64,000 bases of DNA. Origin: VXOI01 sp965261945 (GTDB taxonomy: Bacteria > Chloroflexota > Dehalococcoidia > Lucifugimonadales > UBA3495). Under the pieces are notes generated by a model. It ran no database searches and was not told the origin of the DNA. It was given only the letters and a program-made list of their open reading frames with translations. The translations under genes and the position numbers were made by a program. Where the stretch lies: positions 2,728,001 to 2,792,000 of the forward strand of contig CBDHEF010000002.1 of NCBI GenBank assembly GCA_965261945.1. Reading direction: 5' to 3'. Positions 34,697 through 42,565 of the stretch are shown here, piece after piece; the first letter of the stretch is position 1; every line of letters starts with the position of its first letter.

Positions 34697-36165
34697 CAGT
34701 TCCGGTCGCGCTGCAATGCTATTGATTCGTTGTAAATGGCCTCGAAGACACTGGCGAATTGGTCCTCGTCAATCCCGGTGTCCGAATCGATTTCGAGGTC
34801 CACGGTCTCGCAGCCGCCTAGCTCCTGGTTGTATCGGAATAGATATGCGCCTACCTGACCCGGTTGCAGGATATCTTCGTGGTCAAAGCCGCCCTGCTCT
34901 ACCAACTCCGGGCTGGCCTGTCGCAGTGCCAGCAGGTTGTTTATCTGGCTGATCATGATGTCGCTGTGCGTGGTAATCAGTACCTGCACTCCAGCGTTAA
35001 CGAGCCGCACAATGCCCCGCGCCAACTGTCGCTGCGCCGCCGGGTGCAGGTGCGACTCGGGTTCCTCAAGGATGAGCAGGTCGCCTGGGTCGATTAGATA
35101 TTTCAAGAACAAGACTAGAGGGGCAAGTTCTGAGACCATGGAAGAGGAGTGTTCGAGCGTGAATTGGCCTGCCGCCGTTGTGTAAGCGATTTCGGGGTAG
35201 GGCAGGCCAGCGGATTCGTCCAGGTCAATCTCGCCATGCAATACGTTAGTTTCAATGAAGCTGACCGCCTTGCCCCACTCTTCGTTGGGGCTACTTGACC
35301 TTAAGCCTTTATCCAAGCTGACCAAGTCGCTCAGAAACGCGGCGGTTACTCCTGGCAAAGCCGGAATGTTAACCCGTTGCGAACCTAGCAAAGCCGATTG
35401 TCGGATTATCGAGGCCGCAAGTATCTTCTGCCCTTGAACAATGCCAATTCGGGATGCTGGTAGAAAATAGCTGTTGTATGGAAGCCCCTCGAATACGATC
35501 TCTGCAGCAGATATTCGCAGGTGAGAAACCAAATCCGAGTACACGCCTGGGTATATTTTTTCATCCCGCTCTTGTTTTGTTCCCCAGTACTCAATGTAAT
35601 TAGATTGCACAGAAGCTTCTGAGATGTCGAATTGGGCGTTCGAACCTCCGACGCCCTCCAGCCCTATGTCAACTTTGACCGCTGGTGATTTCCGCTCAAC
35701 AGAGAGACGGAAATCCTCGGCCCCACTTGCCCGGTTTACAATTTCGGACTTTCCCCTGTATGACTGAAAAAGTTGCTGCATTACATCGCTGCGGAACCAA
35801 TCGAGCACCTTTCGGGTGGACTCTGTTACCTCAGAGTAAACCCTTTCGGGAAAGGCTGTTACCGGGATGTCTTGCTGCCCATCCCAAGCCTTGCCATCCT
35901 GGCCCTTCACCCACTCCCTGATAGCGTCTGTAACCTCAGCAGGGACCTCCCACTGGCTTCTGAAACCAGCCGCCAACCCGCGCCGCTCAAGATGCCGTGT
36001 GTACGGCACCTGTGGTCGCCCCTCGACCGCGCGCATCACCGCGTACACCGCTGTGGCCATGTAGGACTTGCCGGTGTTGCTGGGGCCGACGAAGATTGTC
36101 AGGGGTTTCAGGTCTACTGATCCCTCTGCTATGGGGCCGAAGTTTTTTACCGAAATCGTCAGCAT
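34696..36165 (-). CDS. AAA (OLD/SMC-like, AAA_15/21) ATPase
   Basis: The protein has 489 residues. Walker A GPSNTGKS is at 27-34 after the strand MLTISVKNFGPIAEGS, the classic start of OLD/RecF-like ATPases. Walker B is LLILEEPESHLHP, with the Glu-Glu pair at 367-368, and an ITTHSDIMISQINN switch lies about 30 residues later. No TOPRIM or HNH domain follows, so nuclease action would need a partner, and the coupled downstream gene provides one. Related ATPases sit in OLD, Septu, PARIS and retron-associated antiphage systems. It is lower in GC than neighbouring genes, suggesting transfer. Confidence 0.9.
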   Translation of the reverse strand: MLTISVKNFGPIAEGSVDLKPLTIFVGPSNTGKSYMATAVYAVMRAVEGRPQVPYTRHLERRGLAAGFRSQWEVPAEVTDAIREWVKGQDGKAWDGQQDIPVTAFPERVYSEVTESTRKVLDWFRSDVMQQLFQSYRGKSEIVNRASGAEDFRLSVERKSPAVKVDIGLEGVGGSNAQFDISEASVQSNYIEYWGTKQERDEKIYPGVYSDLVSHLRISAAEIVFEGLPYNSYFLPASRIGIVQGQKILAASIIRQSALLGSQRVNIPALPGVTAAFLSDLVSLDKGLRSSSPNEEWGKAVSFIETNVLHGEIDLDESAGLPYPEIAYTTAAGQFTLEHSSSMVSELAPLVLFLKYLIDPGDLLILEEPESHLHPAAQRQLARGIVRLVNAGVQVLITTHSDIMISQINNLLALRQASPELVEQGGFDHEDILQPGQVGAYLFRYNQELGGCETVDLEIDSDTGIDEDQFASVFEAIYNESIALQRDRN

Positions 36166-36269
36166 CTGCTTTCCGTTCGGGCGGCGAATAGGCTACTTCC
36201 CAATGATACGCCATTCCCGCGGAACCACTGGATTCCCGCTTCCGCAGGAATGACGGTGTCCGGTGCTGC

Positions 36270-36818
36270 CTAGTCCGGGATTTCCTTGTCCATGCCCTCG
36301 CCCAGCTCCACGTCGAAGGCGGTCAGGACCTGGGCTACCAGCAGGTAGTGGCCGCAGAGGACGGTGAAGTGCAGGGTGTCCTTCTCGCCGAAGCGTCCGG
36401 TCATGGCCTTGAAGGTGGCGTCGCTGACCTTGTGATTGCGCAGCAGTTCGTGGACGTAGTTCACCAGCAGCTCCTCGTCGCCCTCCAGCCCCGCCGGAGC
36501 GGTGCCGTTGGCGATGGCCGAGATGGTCGACTCCGACACCCCGGCCTGCCGGGCCAGGCGGGCGTGGGCCGAGAACTCGTACTGCTGCTTCATCTCGCGG
36601 GCCGTGGCGATGATCAGCGTCTCCTTCAGGGCCTCCGGCTGCTCGAACTCGAAGCGCACGAAGGCGCCAGTGTCGGCAACGCGGGCCGCCAGCTTGGGGC
36701 TGTTGAGCAGCACGCCGAAAGGCCCGCGAACGCTGCCGCGGGTGCCTACGATGGCGTCGTGATACTGCTGGTCCTCTTCCGAAAGTTGGTCGCGGGTCAC
36801 GGGCGATATGCGTGGCAT
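36270..36818 (-). CDS. Carboxymuconolactone decarboxylase/AhpD-like protein
   Basis: The protein has 182 residues. The helical segment ETLIIATAREMKQQYEFSAHARLARQAG matches the conserved helix pair of the CMD/AhpD fold (E...H..A..AGVS). The CxxC redox pair of AhpD is absent, so peroxidase activity is unlikely and the enzyme may act as a decarboxylase/isomerase-like protein. The C-terminal half (LHFTVLCGHYLLVAQVLTAF) is typical of a CMD subgroup found next to catabolic genes, here SMP-30. Confidence 0.85.
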   Translation of the reverse strand: MPRISPVTRDQLSEEDQQYHDAIVGTRGSVRGPFGVLLNSPKLAARVADTGAFVRFEFEQPEALKETLIIATAREMKQQYEFSAHARLARQAGVSESTISAIANGTAPAGLEGDEELLVNYVHELLRNHKVSDATFKAMTGRFGEKDTLHFTVLCGHYLLVAQVLTAFDVELGEGMDKEIPD

Positions 36819-36858
36819 GATTCGTTCCTCTCCGAGATAAAACTTGTTTACGGGGAAT

Positions 36859-36949
36859 GTCTGAATCGGGATTTTCGGGATTATAGGATTTTCAGGATAT
36901 TACCTGCTCATCCTGACAATCTTTGAATCCTGAAAATCCTGATTCAGAC
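36859..36949. repeat. 24-bp near-perfect inverted repeat (GTCTGAATC...GATTCAGAC)
   Basis: The arms 36859-36882 and 36926-36949 match at 22 of 24 positions. The inner bases contain further copies of the AATCCTGAAAATCC motif. It separates the CMD and SMP-30 genes and belongs to a widespread class of dispersed palindromes. Confidence 0.8.
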
Positions 36950-36958
36950 AGATGCGCG

Positions 36959-37864
36959 TTAGGCGACCGGCACCGGGATGCCGGCGATGTTGGCCTGCAC
37001 CGAGCCCAAGTGGTTGCGGCTGGTGAAGTAGAGCGTCTTCCAGTCGGCGCCGCCGAAGCACAGGTTCGTAGTTGCGGTAGCGCCGTGCCTTACGACCCCC
37101 AGCTTCTTGCCCGAGGCGTCCATCACCCACAGGCCGCCGGAGCCGCCGCAGTACACGTTGCCTTCGACGTCCACCTTCATGCCGTCGGGGACGCCCGGCT
37201 CAGAGCCGGTCAGCGTGGCAAACACCCGGTCGGTCTGCCGGGCCAGCGAGCCGTTGGGGTTGACCTCGAAGGAGCGGATGTGGCCCCGCCGCGAGTCATT
37301 GACGTAGAGAATGCTCTCGTCGGGCGAGAAGGCTAGGCCGTTGGGCACCACGAAGTCGTCCACCAGCAGCGTGATGCTGCCGAGGTCGGGGGTGACGCGG
37401 TAGACGCCGGAGTAGGGCAGGTCCCACTGCTCGGGCGGCGTGGGCAGCGTCCACGGGTCGGTGAAGTAGATGCAGCCGTCGGACTTCACCACCACGTCGT
37501 TGGGGCGGTTGAGGCGGCGGCCCTGGAAGCTGGCGGCCACCACGGTGATGCTGCCGTCGGGCTCGGTGCGGGTAACGCGGCGGCTGTCGTGCTCGCAGGC
37601 GATGAGCCGCCCTTGCAGGTCGCGGGTCAGGCCGTTGGAGCGGTTGGTCGGCTCGTGGTCAACGCTGGCGCCCTCGCCGGGCACGAACTTGATGCGCCGG
37701 TTGTTGTGGATGTCGCTGAACAGCAGATATCCGCCGTCGGACCACCACACCGGCCCCTCGGCCGGGCCGTTGTCGCCGCCGTAGTCGTCGGGCGTGTGCC
37801 GCGCGATGTCGGCGTCGGCGGCAATGATGCGCGCAAATTCCGGGGCAAGCTGCTCGATGGGCAT
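36959..37864 (-). CDS. SMP-30/gluconolactonase-family protein
   Basis: The protein has 301 residues, a six-bladed beta-propeller. Metal ligands of the family are recognisable: Glu in GPAEGPVWW, Asn in RLNRPNDVVV, Asn in VVPNGLAFS and Asp in LYVNDSRRG. Members hydrolyse lactones, including gluconolactone. The start is at the ATG of MPIEQLAPEF. No sugar dehydrogenase lies adjacent, although two Gfo/Idh/MocA oxidoreductases occur about 18 kb away. Confidence 0.92.
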   Translation of the reverse strand: MPIEQLAPEFARIIAADADIARHTPDDYGGDNGPAEGPVWWSDGGYLLFSDIHNNRRIKFVPGEGASVDHEPTNRSNGLTRDLQGRLIACEHDSRRVTRTEPDGSITVVAASFQGRRLNRPNDVVVKSDGCIYFTDPWTLPTPPEQWDLPYSGVYRVTPDLGSITLLVDDFVVPNGLAFSPDESILYVNDSRRGHIRSFEVNPNGSLARQTDRVFATLTGSEPGVPDGMKVDVEGNVYCGGSGGLWVMDASGKKLGVVRHGATATTNLCFGGADWKTLYFTSRNHLGSVQANIAGIPVPVA

Positions 37865-37919
37865 AATCCCCTCCCGGTTCTGAATGGGGTTGGCAAGGGC
37901 ATTATAGCCGAAAAGAATG

Positions 37920-37970
37920 CCCCGATTTCCCTCTCCTTTGAGGAGAGAGGTTGGGGTGGAGGGTTGGTTG
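37920..37970. repeat. REP-like palindrome, copy 10
   Basis: TTTCCCTCTCCTTTGAGGAG with AGAGGTTGGGGTGGAGGG lies between the SMP-30 gene and the DUF4411 remnant. Confidence 0.7.
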
Positions 37971-37998
37971 GGTGAAACTGGCCCCGCGTTAGCTGCGC

Positions 37999-38544
37999 GC
38001 CGCGAAATCCTTCAGCTCGGAGCAGATCCAGCAAATTCATGTGCAGTACGCCCAGTACGCCCAATTGGTCTCAAACGTCGGGAATCTTGACTTCGCGCCC
38101 ATTCCGCTGTTCCTCGCTGACCACAACTCCGCCCAGAGCAAGTGCGTAAGCGATAACCCACGGGTCAGCGGCGTCCCCGGAGCGAACAGCCCGCCAGTGC
38201 GGCCATCCATTGCTTCGGATGGGTCTTGACTCTCGAAATTCCCGGTACTCATCTGCCAAGTACCCTAAGATACTGCGATACTGTTCCTCTGAAATTAGCT
38301 GCGGCACATACGACTGGGTCCTCACTGCTACAGCTTGGCGGCTGACGCCAAACACATCGGCGACGCTTTTGACCTTTGCCGCCACATCCCCTGCCGCATT
38401 TTCCCACTCTGCGACGGTGGTGGCTTTCGCGCCAGCGGATTTCGCCGCCTGATCCAGGCCGCAGCCGGCCTGCTCCCTGGCCCAGCGCAGCATTTCCGGC
38501 GTGACTTGCGCTGTAACGTTTGGTGGCATATCGGTATTTGTCAA
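37999..38544 (-). pseudogene. XRE helix-turn-helix / DUF4411 (PIN-like) fusion remnant ending in a nonsense codon
   Basis: The intact frame (38071-38544, 157 residues) has an XRE-type N-terminus (TPEMLRWAREQAGCGLDQAA) and, after a shortened middle, the C-terminal part of a DUF4411 PIN-like toxin (DPWVIAYALALGGVVVSEEQ, KIPDV). The family continues KIPDVC, but here a TGA occupies the Cys codon, and the same frame goes on as DQLGVLGVLHMNLLDLLRAEGF, the usual DUF4411 tail. The N-terminal half of the PIN domain is largely missing, so this looks like a fused, decayed antitoxin-toxin pair rather than an active gene. Confidence 0.7.
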
Positions 38545-38703
38545 AACTGCCTAGAGCAGAGTTTTCTATGATTTTGGGCGCAGGCCCGGCCATCGTCAAC
38601 TCTGCTTGACTCGCTTGGGCGGGTAAACTATTCTGCCAGATAGAGTAGCCCCTATTCCGTACCGGATTCCGCGTTCCGATTCTCACCTTCAAGGAGGCCC
38701 GAT

Positions 38704-39060
38704 ATGGCTCTCAGCCTGAACCACGTTCACCTCAAGTCGCCCGACCCCCAAGCCACGGCGAAGTTCTACATTGACACCTTGGGCGCGACCAAGATCGCCG
38801 ACGTGGGAGAGATTGGCGTCCGCCTCGACCTGCATGGCCTGACCCTGAACGTCACCAAGCACATCGAGACCCAGACCCGCGATCAGAAGTACGGCATTGA
38901 GCACATCGCCATCGACGCCGACGACATCCAGGGCATGATCGATATGCTCAAGGCCAACGGCGCCAAGATCCTGGAAGAGGCCAATGTATCCGGCGACCGC
39001 CGTGTCGTCTTCTTCGAGGGCCCCGACGGCGTGCAACTGGAGTTCATCGAGAAAAAGTAG
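38704..39060 (+). CDS. VOC-superfamily protein
   Basis: The protein has 118 residues, with AAGGAGG before ATG. Metal-ligand candidates are His in LNHVHLKS, His in YGIEHIAID and Glu in GPDGVQLEF. It is a single-domain VOC protein that would act as a dimer; substrate unknown. It shares little with the two VOC genes at 6.5-7.9 kb beyond the fold. Confidence 0.9.
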   Translation: MALSLNHVHLKSPDPQATAKFYIDTLGATKIADVGEIGVRLDLHGLTLNVTKHIETQTRDQKYGIEHIAIDADDIQGMIDMLKANGAKILEEANVSGDRRVVFFEGPDGVQLEFIEKK

Positions 39061-39062
39061 GG

Positions 39063-39123
39063 ACGCGCCCACCCTGACCCTCCCCTCTGGGCAAGGGAAA
39101 CCTTCTGGCGCCAGAGGGGAACA
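39063..39123. repeat. REP-like palindrome, copy 11 (variant with second arm)
   Basis: GCGCCCACCCTGACCCTCCC begins the element, and GGCGCCAGAGGGGAAC occurs about 40 bases on, between the VOC and NIPSNAP genes. Confidence 0.7.
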
Positions 39124-39153
39124 GAGCAATTCCAGACGAGAAAGGAGACTGCG

Positions 39154-39807
39154 ATGATTTACGAGTCCCGCATCTACAAGGCCGTCCCCGGTCGGCTGCC
39201 CGACATCAACGCCCGTTTCGCCAATCACACCGTTGGCTTCTTCAAGCAGTACGAAATCGGGATGATGGGCTTCTGGACCGACGAAATCGGCGCCAGCAAC
39301 CAGCTCACCTATATCCTGAGCTTCGACAGCGTGACCGACCGGGCCGAGAAGTGGGCCGCCTTCCAGTCCGACAAGGCCTGGGCCGAGGTCCGCGCCGAGA
39401 CCGAGTCCAACGGCCCCATCGTGGCCCAGGTGCTCAACTCCCTGATGTCGCCCACACCGTATTCGCCCGTGCCCAAGTTCGAGACGGCGGTGCAGGAACT
39501 GCGCGTCTATGACGCCATGCCCGGCAAGCTGCCCGACCTGCACAACCGCTTCAAGAACCACACCATGGGCCTGTTCGAGAAGCACGGCATTGAGAACGTG
39601 GCCTACTGGACCGAGGACATCGGCACCAGCAACCGCCTGGTCTATATGCTGGGCTACCCCGGCCTGGGCGCCCGCGAGAAGAGCTGGGCCGCCTTCCAGG
39701 GCGACCCCGACTGGCAGAAGGCCCGCGCTGCCTCTGAGGAGAACGGCTCGCTGGTGCGGGTTTCCACTCACTCCATCCTCCGCCCCACCCCCTACTCGCC
39801 GCGGTAG
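39154..39807 (+). CDS. NIPSNAP protein, two domains
   Basis: The protein has 217 residues, with AAAGGAG before ATG. It contains two NIPSNAP/dimeric alpha-beta barrel repeats: residues 1-100 (YESRIYKAVPGRLPDINARF, GFWTDEIG) and 110-217 (QELRVYDAMPGKLPDLHNRF, AYWTEDIG). NIPSNAP proteins are small ligand-binding or possible oxygenase-related proteins with poorly defined roles. The tandem arrangement is the common bacterial form. Confidence 0.93.
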   Translation: MIYESRIYKAVPGRLPDINARFANHTVGFFKQYEIGMMGFWTDEIGASNQLTYILSFDSVTDRAEKWAAFQSDKAWAEVRAETESNGPIVAQVLNSLMSPTPYSPVPKFETAVQELRVYDAMPGKLPDLHNRFKNHTMGLFEKHGIENVAYWTEDIGTSNRLVYMLGYPGLGAREKSWAAFQGDPDWQKARAASEENGSLVRVSTHSILRPTPYSPR

Positions 39808-39811
39808 CAGG

Positions 39812-39867
39812 GGACGCCCTCACCCTAACCCTCTCCCGTTGGGAAGAGGGTCGGGGTGAGGGCGTCT
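39812..39867. repeat. REP-like palindrome, copy 12, full length
   Basis: This is the longest and best-paired copy: GACGCCCTCACCC...CCCTCTCCC, loop GTT, GGGAAGAGGG...GGGTGAGGGCGTC. Both arms extend about 26 bases. It defines the complete element and lies just after NIPSNAP. Confidence 0.9.
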
Positions 39868-39878
39868 CTCCAAGAGCC

Positions 39879-40364
39879 ATGAGGATGGACGAACCGGAGA
39901 CCGAGCAAACCCAGTTACCGCAGGAAGACCGCGATTCCATCTGGAGCATACCGCTCGCCCGCCGGGCGTTATACTTCGGCCTGTTCACTCTGTACGCCTT
40001 TGCAGGCATGGGCTTCCTGTTCTGGTACGAAATCTTCGAGCATACGGCGGACACCTGGCCTGAGACCATCCTGTCTATAACGCAGGGTATCGGCGTCGCC
40101 ACTGTGGGCGCCGCCGGGCTGGCCCTGCTGACGATTGAAGGACCGAAGACTGTTATGGTTGTAGCTGATTACATTACACAAAGATGGCTCAACCCATTGA
40201 AGAAACGTCTACGCGAAGAGGCCCGCGCCGTAGGCCGCGCCGAGGGAGAGGCGCGTCGGCAAGCCGCCTGGGTCGCCTGGAACGAGCACCGCATGGCGAC
40301 TGAAGCCAACGGCGAACCCTTCGACGAGCCGCCGCCGGGAACACCCTCAACGGAAGGCGAGTGA
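39879..40364 (+). CDS. Two-pass membrane protein
   Basis: The protein has 161 residues. An acidic N-terminal head (about 35 residues) is followed by two membrane helices (about 38-55 and 70-88), then a cytoplasmic basic helix (PLKKRLREEARAVGRAEGEA) and a Pro-rich acidic tail. Its TGA stop abuts the next gene's TTG start, so the aminotransferase is probably cotranscribed. No family recognised. Confidence 0.65.
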   Translation: MRMDEPETEQTQLPQEDRDSIWSIPLARRALYFGLFTLYAFAGMGFLFWYEIFEHTADTWPETILSITQGIGVATVGAAGLALLTIEGPKTVMVVADYITQRWLNPLKKRLREEARAVGRAEGEARRQAAWVAWNEHRMATEANGEPFDEPPPGTPSTEGE

Positions 40365-41543
40365 TTGACCGATATGGACGTACAGAAGCTGCGCGATGAG
40401 ATTCCTGTCCTCCAGAACCTGACCTACATGAACACCGGGTGGTCGGGGCCGCCGCCGCGCCGCGCCGCCGAGGCGATGCAGCAGCGGGTGGCGCTGGAAA
40501 TGGAACAGGGGCCCACCACTCCCGGCGTCTACGAGAGCGGCTGCGAGATACAGGAAGAAGCCCGCCGCGCCGCCGCCCGCCTTCTGGGCGCCGATGTGGA
40601 CGAGACGCTGGTCACCCGCAACACCACCGAGGGCCTGAACATCGTCCTCAGCGGCCTGGACTGGAAGGAGGGCGACGAAATCGTCACCTGCAACCTGGAG
40701 CACGGCTCGGTGCTGTCGCCAAGCTGGCACATCGCCCACCGCTACGGCGCGACGGTGCGGGTGCTGGACATTGACCCGCACGACTCCCACGACGCCATCG
40801 TCGGTAAGTTCGAAGCGGCGATGAACGAGCGTACCCGGCTGATCTTTGTCAGCCACATCGAGTATTCCACCGGCCTGCGGATGCCTGCCGCCGAGCTGTG
40901 CCGCCTGGCCCATGCCAACGGCGCGGAGATAATGCTGGATGGCGCACAGACCGGCGGACACATTGCGCTGGACGTCCACCGCGACGGGTTCGATTACTAC
41001 TCCATCCCCGGCCAGAAGTGGGTGCTGGGCTACGAAGGCGTCGGGGCGCTCTACATTCGCCGCGAGCTTATCGAGCAGGTGCATCCGGCGCACACCGGGG
41101 GCCGCGCCGTGGTGCAGGATGGCGAGCCGGGCGAACCCGGAAGCTACCGCCTGAATTCCTCGTCCATGGACAAATTCCTGGGCGGATCCGGCAGCGTGCC
41201 GCTGCAGGCGGCTTTCGTGGAGGCGGCCCGCTTCATCGAGAGCGTCGGCGTGGCGGAAATCGAGGCCAGAAACGTGTCGCTGGCCGCGCGGTTCAAGGCG
41301 CAGTTGGCCGAGATTCCCGGCGTCAGCGTCCTGTCGCCGATGAACGACGCGGCGTCGGCAGGACTGGTGTCTTTCGCCGTCGCCGGCCAATCCGCCGACT
41401 CCGCGGTGGCCCGCATCTGGCAGGACCACCGCATCGTGGTGCGGCAGGTCCACTACCCCGAGTCCATCCGCGCCTCACTGCACTTCTTCAACACCGAGGA
41501 GGAAGTGGACCGGCTGGCCCGGGTTGTGGCGGAGCTGGCCTAG
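40365..41543 (+). CDS. Class V aminotransferase (isopenicillin N epimerase/cysteine desulfurase-like)
   Basis: The protein has 392 residues. The start TTG at 40365 directly follows the previous stop and has GGAAGG at good spacing; ATG 40374 is an alternative. The PLP lysine is Lys218 in SIPGQKWV, preceded by MLDGAQTGGH (the Asp and Gln contacting PLP) and VTRNTTEGLN. It lacks the Cys-containing loop of cysteine desulfurases, so an aminotransferase or epimerase role is more likely. Substrate unknown. Confidence 0.88.
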   Translation: MTDMDVQKLRDEIPVLQNLTYMNTGWSGPPPRRAAEAMQQRVALEMEQGPTTPGVYESGCEIQEEARRAAARLLGADVDETLVTRNTTEGLNIVLSGLDWKEGDEIVTCNLEHGSVLSPSWHIAHRYGATVRVLDIDPHDSHDAIVGKFEAAMNERTRLIFVSHIEYSTGLRMPAAELCRLAHANGAEIMLDGAQTGGHIALDVHRDGFDYYSIPGQKWVLGYEGVGALYIRRELIEQVHPAHTGGRAVVQDGEPGEPGSYRLNSSSMDKFLGGSGSVPLQAAFVEAARFIESVGVAEIEARNVSLAARFKAQLAEIPGVSVLSPMNDAASAGLVSFAVAGQSADSAVARIWQDHRIVVRQVHYPESIRASLHFFNTEEEVDRLARVVAELA

Positions 41544-41579
41544 CCCTTCTGTCCGCCTTGCTCAACGGGCGCCGGGCTG

Positions 41580-42488
41580 CTACCGGGCTGCCGGGTACTT
41601 TTCCAGCCACCAGCGGGCGATTTCGTCGCGGCGGGCGAACCAGACGCCGGGCATCTGCCGCGCGTACTGTAGGAAGCGCTCCACGGCGCGGGAGCGGGCC
41701 GGACGCCCGGCGATGCGGCAGTGCAGGCCGATGGACATCATCTTCGGGTGGGTGCGCCCCTCCTCGTACAGCACATCGAAGGTGTCCTTCAGGTACTCGT
41801 AGAACGCGCCCACGCTGGACAGCCCGCCCCGCCAGAAGCGGGCGTCGTTGGTCTCCATGCTGTACGGCACCACCGGCCAGGGCCGCTCGTTGCCGTCTGC
41901 TCCCTTTACGGTCGTATAGTAGGGCAGGTCGTCGTTCATTCCCATGCTGTCGTAGATGAAGCCGCCGTGGTCGACGACGAGTTGGCGCGTATTCAGGCTG
42001 GGGCCGTAGCGGGTGAACCAGCCCACCGTGCGCTCGCCCGTGGTGCGCTCCAGCGACTCCACGGTGCGGGCGATGGACTCCCGCTCCTCGTCCCGCTCCA
42101 TCAGATGGTACTCCTCCCAGCGGTAGCCGTGGCCGCAGACCTCGTGCCCGGCGGCGGGAATCTCCCGCGCCACCTCCGGGTTGCGCTCCAGGGCCAGGGC
42201 GCAGGAAAAGAAGGTGGACGGCACCCCGTAGCGTCGGAACATATCCATCAGCCGCCACACCCCGACGCGGCTGCCGTACTCGAAGAAGGACTCGTTGTTC
42301 AGGTCGCGGTCGCCTGCCGGAACCGGCGACGGCACCTCGTTGTTGGTTTCGTGGTGGTGGTCGCCGTCCAGGGTGCTGCGCTCCGCGCCCTCCTCGTAAT
42401 TCACCACCAGCGACACCGCGATCCTTGCTCCGCCGGGCCACTCGATTTGCGGCGTATTCCTGCCGTAGCCCACCAAATCCCGTTGCAT
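41580..42488 (-). CDS. Polysaccharide deacetylase-fold hydrolase, allantoinase (PuuE)-like
   Basis: The protein has 302 residues. It contains the NodB-fold pattern found in PuuE-type allantoinases: NYEEGAERSTLDGD, GSRVGVWRLMDMFRRYGVPSTFF, AAGHEVCGHGYRWEEY and TGERTVGWFTRYGPS. These enzymes hydrolyse cyclic amides or ureas, such as allantoin, rather than chitin. It diverges from the S9 peptidase across a 77-base promoter region. Confidence 0.88.
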   Translation of the reverse strand: MQRDLVGYGRNTPQIEWPGGARIAVSLVVNYEEGAERSTLDGDHHHETNNEVPSPVPAGDRDLNNESFFEYGSRVGVWRLMDMFRRYGVPSTFFSCALALERNPEVAREIPAAGHEVCGHGYRWEEYHLMERDEERESIARTVESLERTTGERTVGWFTRYGPSLNTRQLVVDHGGFIYDSMGMNDDLPYYTTVKGADGNERPWPVVPYSMETNDARFWRGGLSSVGAFYEYLKDTFDVLYEEGRTHPKMMSIGLHCRIAGRPARSRAVERFLQYARQMPGVWFARRDEIARWWLEKYPAAR

Positions 42489-42525
42489 CGCCCCGCTCCA
42501 GAGAAAATTTCGCCCGATTTTCCCC

Positions 42526-42531
42526 TATAAT
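42526..42531 (+). promoter_or_regulatory. Candidate -10 element for the S9 peptidase gene
   Basis: TATAAT occurs exactly 34 bases before the gene's first codon, in the divergent region. A clear -35 box is not visible, so support is limited. Confidence 0.4.
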
Positions 42532-42565
42532 ACCCGAAATCTCTGATGTCTCCGCGGTGAATAGC

